Positions 59,807-64,000 of a DNA stretch of 64,000 bases are shown here, piece after piece; positions within the stretch are counted from its first letter, which is position 1; every line of letters starts with the position of its first letter. Made by a program: the position numbers and the translations under genes. Origin of the DNA: Tausonia pullulans (lineage: Eukaryota; Basidiomycota; Tremellomycetes; Cystofilobasidiales; Mrakiaceae); the NCBI GenBank assembly GCA_951802195.1, contig OX637628.1, forward strand, positions 930,001 through 994,000, in the 5' to 3' direction. The notes under the pieces are model-generated. The model did no database searches. It had not been told where the DNA came from and saw nothing but the letters and a program-made list of their open reading frames with translations.

Positions 59807-62800
59807 ATGGCGGGCTCCATGACGCCCCAGCAGATTATGGCCCTCATGCAGGCCAGCCAGAATCAGGGTGGTCAATATCAGGGCGGCTTTCAGCAGCAGC
59901 AGCAGCAACCCAACAACGTCTCGGCTAGCTCCCTCTCCGATCAGGCGTCCTTTCTCGCCCAGTTCGGCGCCTCACCCGCCCCCGGTAACACGAACTTCAG
60001 CCCCAACAACAACCCTCTCCGCCCGCCGTCGGGCCAGTCGGGTCGGAGGTCGTCTGCAGGGTACAACCAGCAGCAGCACCAGGGAGCTGTCGTCGACCCG
60101 TCGGCCTTCAACTCCAACTTCGGTAGCGGCTTCCCGCAACAGCCCCAGCAGCAGATGCAGATGCCTCAGGGCCAACAGCAGCAGGGCCAGGGAGGCATAT
60201 ACCAAGGCTTCCAGTCGGACATTATGAAGCAGGTGCGTTGACGGCGGGCCTTTTCCTCGCCCTTCTTCTCTCGCTCTCTCCTCACGCGAGGACACGCGTC
60301 TGAGACGGCTCTCTTTCCTTCCCTCCCTCCCTCTCTCCCATACATCCATCCATCCGCCCTTCCCAAGATGGCAGCCCTTCAGCAGACGCAAAGCTCCCTC
60401 CGAGGCCGGACACCTTCGAGCCAAGGGGGAGCCGGCGGCTACCCGCCCAACGCCTTCCTCTCCCAGCAATTCAACAACGCCGGATCGCCCGCCGCCCAGA
60501 CGGGTTCGCCGAGCGGTGGCGGGAGCCAGCAGCAGCAGCAGACGTTCAACCCTGCTTCCCTTGCTGGCGTCAGTGCTGGTGGAGGAGCAGGAGCCTTCAA
60601 CGGAGCCAACCTCTCTGGTCAGCAGTTCACCCAGCAGCATCAGGCTCAGCTTCTCCTCCAGCAACAGGTCGCAAAGGCCAACGCGGCTGCTGCCGCCAAC
60701 GGTGGAGCTAGCCCGGCAACGCTGCAGAGCGTGCAACGCGCAATGCTTCAGCAGCAGCACCAAGGTGGATGGCCAGGCCAGCCGCAGCAGGAAAAGAGTG
60801 GCCTCCAGCAACACGGCTCCCCCGCTGCCTCGTTTCACGCTGGCTCACCCTCAAGTCAGCCTCACGTCGTGGGCGGTCGACAAGCCTCGCGACCACCCTC
60901 AAGCCTCTCGCACCATTCGCCAGCCGCCCTGCCGTCGGGTGGCTCATCCAGTTCTCCCGCTCTGACGGCCAACACGGCCGTCTTTGCTGGCGCACCGCAT
61001 CCGTCCCTCCAGCAGCAGCAGCAGCCGTCCGCGTCGACGCCAAATGCCGGAGGCGGCGGTGGGCCTTCGACGCCTGCGTCCTCCGGTAGCAGCCAACAGC
61101 AGCACCCGGCTGCTGGCGGCAAACAACCCCAGCGGCGTGGGCCAGACCGCGCCCAGTTCCTTCAGGTGCTCTTCCAGCTTGCCGCGAGCAAGGGCACCCC
61201 ATTCCCGAGATCCTTCACGCACGGCGAAGGCGTTGAGGGTGGAGCTGCGCACGCGGCGTCATTCGGGATTGGCAAGGGTGTTGGGCCGGATGGAATCACG
61301 GGTGGAGGGCAGAGGATCGATTGCCCGAGGCTTTGGTTCGCTGTTGGGCAGTTTGGTGGGCTTGAAGTGGTGAGTTCGCGTTTTCCCCCTGGACCGAACG
61401 ACCTGCCTTCGTGACATTGACCGGATCGTCTTTTACTACCAGGCGACGCGTCCGGAGAACTGGCCTCGTCTTTGCCAAGCGATGAACTTCCCTGCGGCGA
61501 TCCTCGAGCCCTCGCCTTTCGTGACTATCCCGTCAGACCCGGACCACACCAAGAACCGGCCACCGACGTCCAACGTACGGGAGCTTGTCGTCGCGGCGTA
61601 CAAGACTCTCTTGAGCGGTATGGATGAGTACCGGCGGCAGCAAATGGCGAGGCACCAGCAAGCGCAGCTCCAGACGGCTCAGGCTCAGGCTGGTGGCAGT
61701 GCGGGAAGCACACCAATGGCATCGGCGAACAGTGGGAGCGGGAACGCGGCGTCATCGGCGGCGGTAGGAACACCTACTCTAAGCGACGGTGTCCAGCAGC
61801 AGCAGCATCGACGCGACAGCGCGAACACCAATACCGTTGTTACCGCTGGCCAAGGCTTCCCCCAGCAACATCAGCCTTCCGCGACGCAACCAGCCATCGC
61901 CTCAGCGTCGACTCCGACCCCTAGTAGCAACGCTGGCTCCACGTCCACCCCCATCAATACGGCCACCCCTCCGACGGACGTCCGGTCCTCTCCGACGCCG
62001 CTCGAGCAGATCCCGCCTCATTTGCTCTCGGCCATGTCAGCCGAGCACGCCCGGGCATTCAACTCGCTCCCGAGGGAGACCCAGCTCAGCTTCCTCCAAC
62101 AGGTCGCCGCAAAGGGCTTGGCCATCCAGGGTCTGACCCCCAATGCATCCGGTGGTGGAGCAGGCGGTGTCTCGCCGACACCATCGTCGGGCAACATCAA
62201 CAACGGCCTCATGGGGAGCGCGACGTCGTCGCGGCCGGGATCGTCGGCCGGCGCCGGCGGCATGTCGATGCAGCAGACGTCGACGCCCTCGTCGTCGTCT
62301 GGCGCTATGCCCTTGCCGGGATCGTCGCTCCTTCCGACTGGCGAGGGGCCAAGTGCCGGGGGTGCTGCTAAATTGCAGGAGATTTCGCCTGTGCTTGGGG
62401 CGGGGACTCTTAAGACGGAGGAGTCGTCTGCCAACGCGGCGTTGAGAATGGGGATGGGAATGGGTGACGGCATGAGAGGCATAAAAACGGGCCTCGGAGC
62501 AGGCGTGGGGACGGGGATGACCCCCCCCGATGGACTCTCGAGCGAGTCAAGCACAAAAAAGCGGAGACGTGTGTAATGCTTTCATCTCTCTCTTGTTCGT
62601 GAGCAATCAGAGCTGACAGCGGTCGCGTTCGTCCCTTCCTCTCAAGTCGACGACAGCGTCGCTGCCAAGATGGAGGTGTCTCCGAATCCTTCTCCGCCGC
62701 CAGTCCCACACTTGCCTCGGAACAAGATCACGTATGTTCCCCTCCAGCGACAAGCACCCACAGCAGGCGGTTTCGACATAGGCAAGATCCTTCGCGAGCG

Positions 62801-64000
62801 AGCCCAATTGCAGCAGATCGTTCGCCGTCCTCGGCCAGCAACGGAGCTTGGCCAGGTCGACGTCGAACGGATTGTCCTCTGCCTTCGTTCAAGGGTCCAA
62901 TCCGAAGTCTCGTACGCGCTCGTGGCTCTCGCCTTGCTTTCGGCTCAACCATACGCTCCCCGAGGATCGAATCATGCCAACGAAAGGGACGGGATCTTTC
63001 CGCTTGACAAGTGTCCCGATCTACTCGAGGAGCTCCTCGATCTGCTCGTCGAGAGTGTCTGGGGTGAGGACGGTTTGCCGAAGAGCCCGGACGAGCCACC
63101 CGCGCTTGGATCGCCGACGGTAATCTCTGCCAAGAGCCCCGTGCTGGTCCCGACGCTCAACGAGGAGGAGGAACACCTCGAAACGACGACGGCGCTCAAG
63201 GAGGCCTCTTCCGTCGCTGCCCGGGGCCGGCCCCTGAGCCACACGCAGCTCGTGCGGTTCGTTGATGAGGCCGCTCATCGCCTCGCACTTGGCGAGGAAG
63301 AGGAGGACGAGGGCGCTGCTGCTAGCTCGAGGCGAGGACCGGGAGGTTACGTCCCAGGCGTCTCGGCTCGGCCGGCGCATGTCGCTTTATCGGTCATCAA
63401 TATCCTTCGCAACCTGTCATCGCAGATCGAGAATGTCTCGGCCCTCGCTGGATCGGCGGAGCTGCTCTCCATCCTCGCGGCCGTGTGTGACCCGGCGCTG
63501 GCTGGCCTCGAGCTCCGCGATGTCGGGGCGAAGAGCTTAGAGCTTGGTTTTGCGCCCCTTCCCTCTTCTTCTATCTCTTTCTTACCTCCATCGCCCCCGG
63601 CCTCCTCGCCGTCATTCTCCTCTCCCCATCGTCTGCCCATTTTCTCGTGCCTCGACCTCGTCAACGTGCGCAAGGATGTGCTCTCGATCCTCGCCAACCT
63701 ACCCGGCGACCGGTACCTCCTCGACCAGCCCTCACTCTCCCCACGCACCGTCCGGAGGCTCATCGACCTGCTGGCTTCCTTCATCGACGACGGCGCCGCG
63801 GAGCTACTCGTCCTCCCTGCACCCGGGATCCGGCCCACATCCGCTGACCGGCCCCCTTACCACGTTGAGCTAGCCGTTGAGGCGCTCTCACACGTCTCGG
63901 TCCTCGACCGAAACCGTGCGATCCTCGCCCGGGATCTCTCCGCCGAGCGAATCCTCTCTCTCTGGGACTCGCTCATTCGGCTCCTCCCGCTCACGATGGA
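59807..64000 (+). CDS. SWI1: Swi1/ARID1-type SWI/SNF subunit (5' part, runs off the window)
   Basis: Exons 59807-60232, 60368-61369, 61443-62568 and 62647 to the window edge; about 1,300 residues are seen and the end is missing. Swi1 is the ARID subunit of the SWI/SNF chromatin remodeller. The N-terminal 400 residues are Gln/Gly/Ser-rich (MAGSMTPQQIMALMQASQNQ). The ARID domain spans about 402-540: RAQFLQVLFQLAASKGTPFP, LWFAVGQFGGLEV, ATRPENWPRLCQAMNFP and ELVVAAYKTLLSGMDEYRR, with an insert before the LWFAV part. A second low-complexity part ends in KKRR. The last exon matches the BAF250_C/Swi1 helical region (GQVDVERIVLCLRSRVQSEV, FPLDKCPDLLEELLDLLVES, HVALSVINILRNLSSQIENV). ARID followed by this region identifies Swi1. 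Confidence 0.87.

Overview
The window looks like nuclear DNA of a GC-rich basidiomycete, most likely a Pucciniomycotina red yeast of the Rhodotorula/Sporobolomyces kind. This is inferred from gene structure: almost every gene is split by many short introns (about 60-80 nt) with GTNNGT-type donors and C/T-rich 3' ends, intergenic spaces are compact, and gene content is fungal (Arg8, Vps18, Kae1, Msh3, Sec9, Swi1, Zn2Cys6 factor, CTR copper transporter). No species can be named from sequence alone. I saw no virus-like element, transposon, CRISPR array, rRNA or tRNA.

Layout: tail of an unknown gene (2-193, +); TBC RabGAP (754-3231, +); mitochondrial acetylornithine aminotransferase ARG8 (3523-5300, +); unknown basic protein (5721-6734, -); VPS18 (7281-11461, +); large DH-PH RhoGEF (12346-16576, +); small unknown gene (18055-18644, +); DHX57/YLR419W-type DEAH helicase (18794-25162, -); KAE1 (26340-27966, +) with FAP7 179 nt behind it (28146-28946, +); LIM protein (29120-31460, -); MSH3 (32911-38235, +); decayed intradiol dioxygenase (38322-40512, -); D-2-hydroxyglutarate dehydrogenase DLD2 (40964-43180, -) divergent from a mitochondrial Gfo/Idh/MocA oxidoreductase (43952-46316, +); Ser/Gly-rich hydrophilin-like protein (46926-48405, +); Zn2Cys6 factor (48588-51092, +) convergent with a CTR copper transporter (51487-52526, -); SAM-PH protein (53260-55533, +); SEC9 (55874-57670, -); HMG-box protein (58078-59338, +); 5' part of SWI1 (59807 to window end, +).

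For the TBC, ARG8, 5721-6734, VPS18, RhoGEF, 18055, KAE1, FAP7, Gfo/Idh, hydrophilin, Zn2Cys6, CTR, SAM-PH and HMG genes I placed every exon by hand, and the summed exon length is a multiple of three with one open reading frame. For the helicase, LIM, MSH3, DLD2 and SEC9 genes I placed the ends and key exons only.

This is mostly a housekeeping segment and no multi-gene system stands out. The most notable points are a decayed dioxygenase beside two redox genes, runs of micro-exons, long C-homopolymers inside introns, one probable GC-AG intron, a few outsized introns, and a conserved-looking C-terminal module in the RhoGEF.
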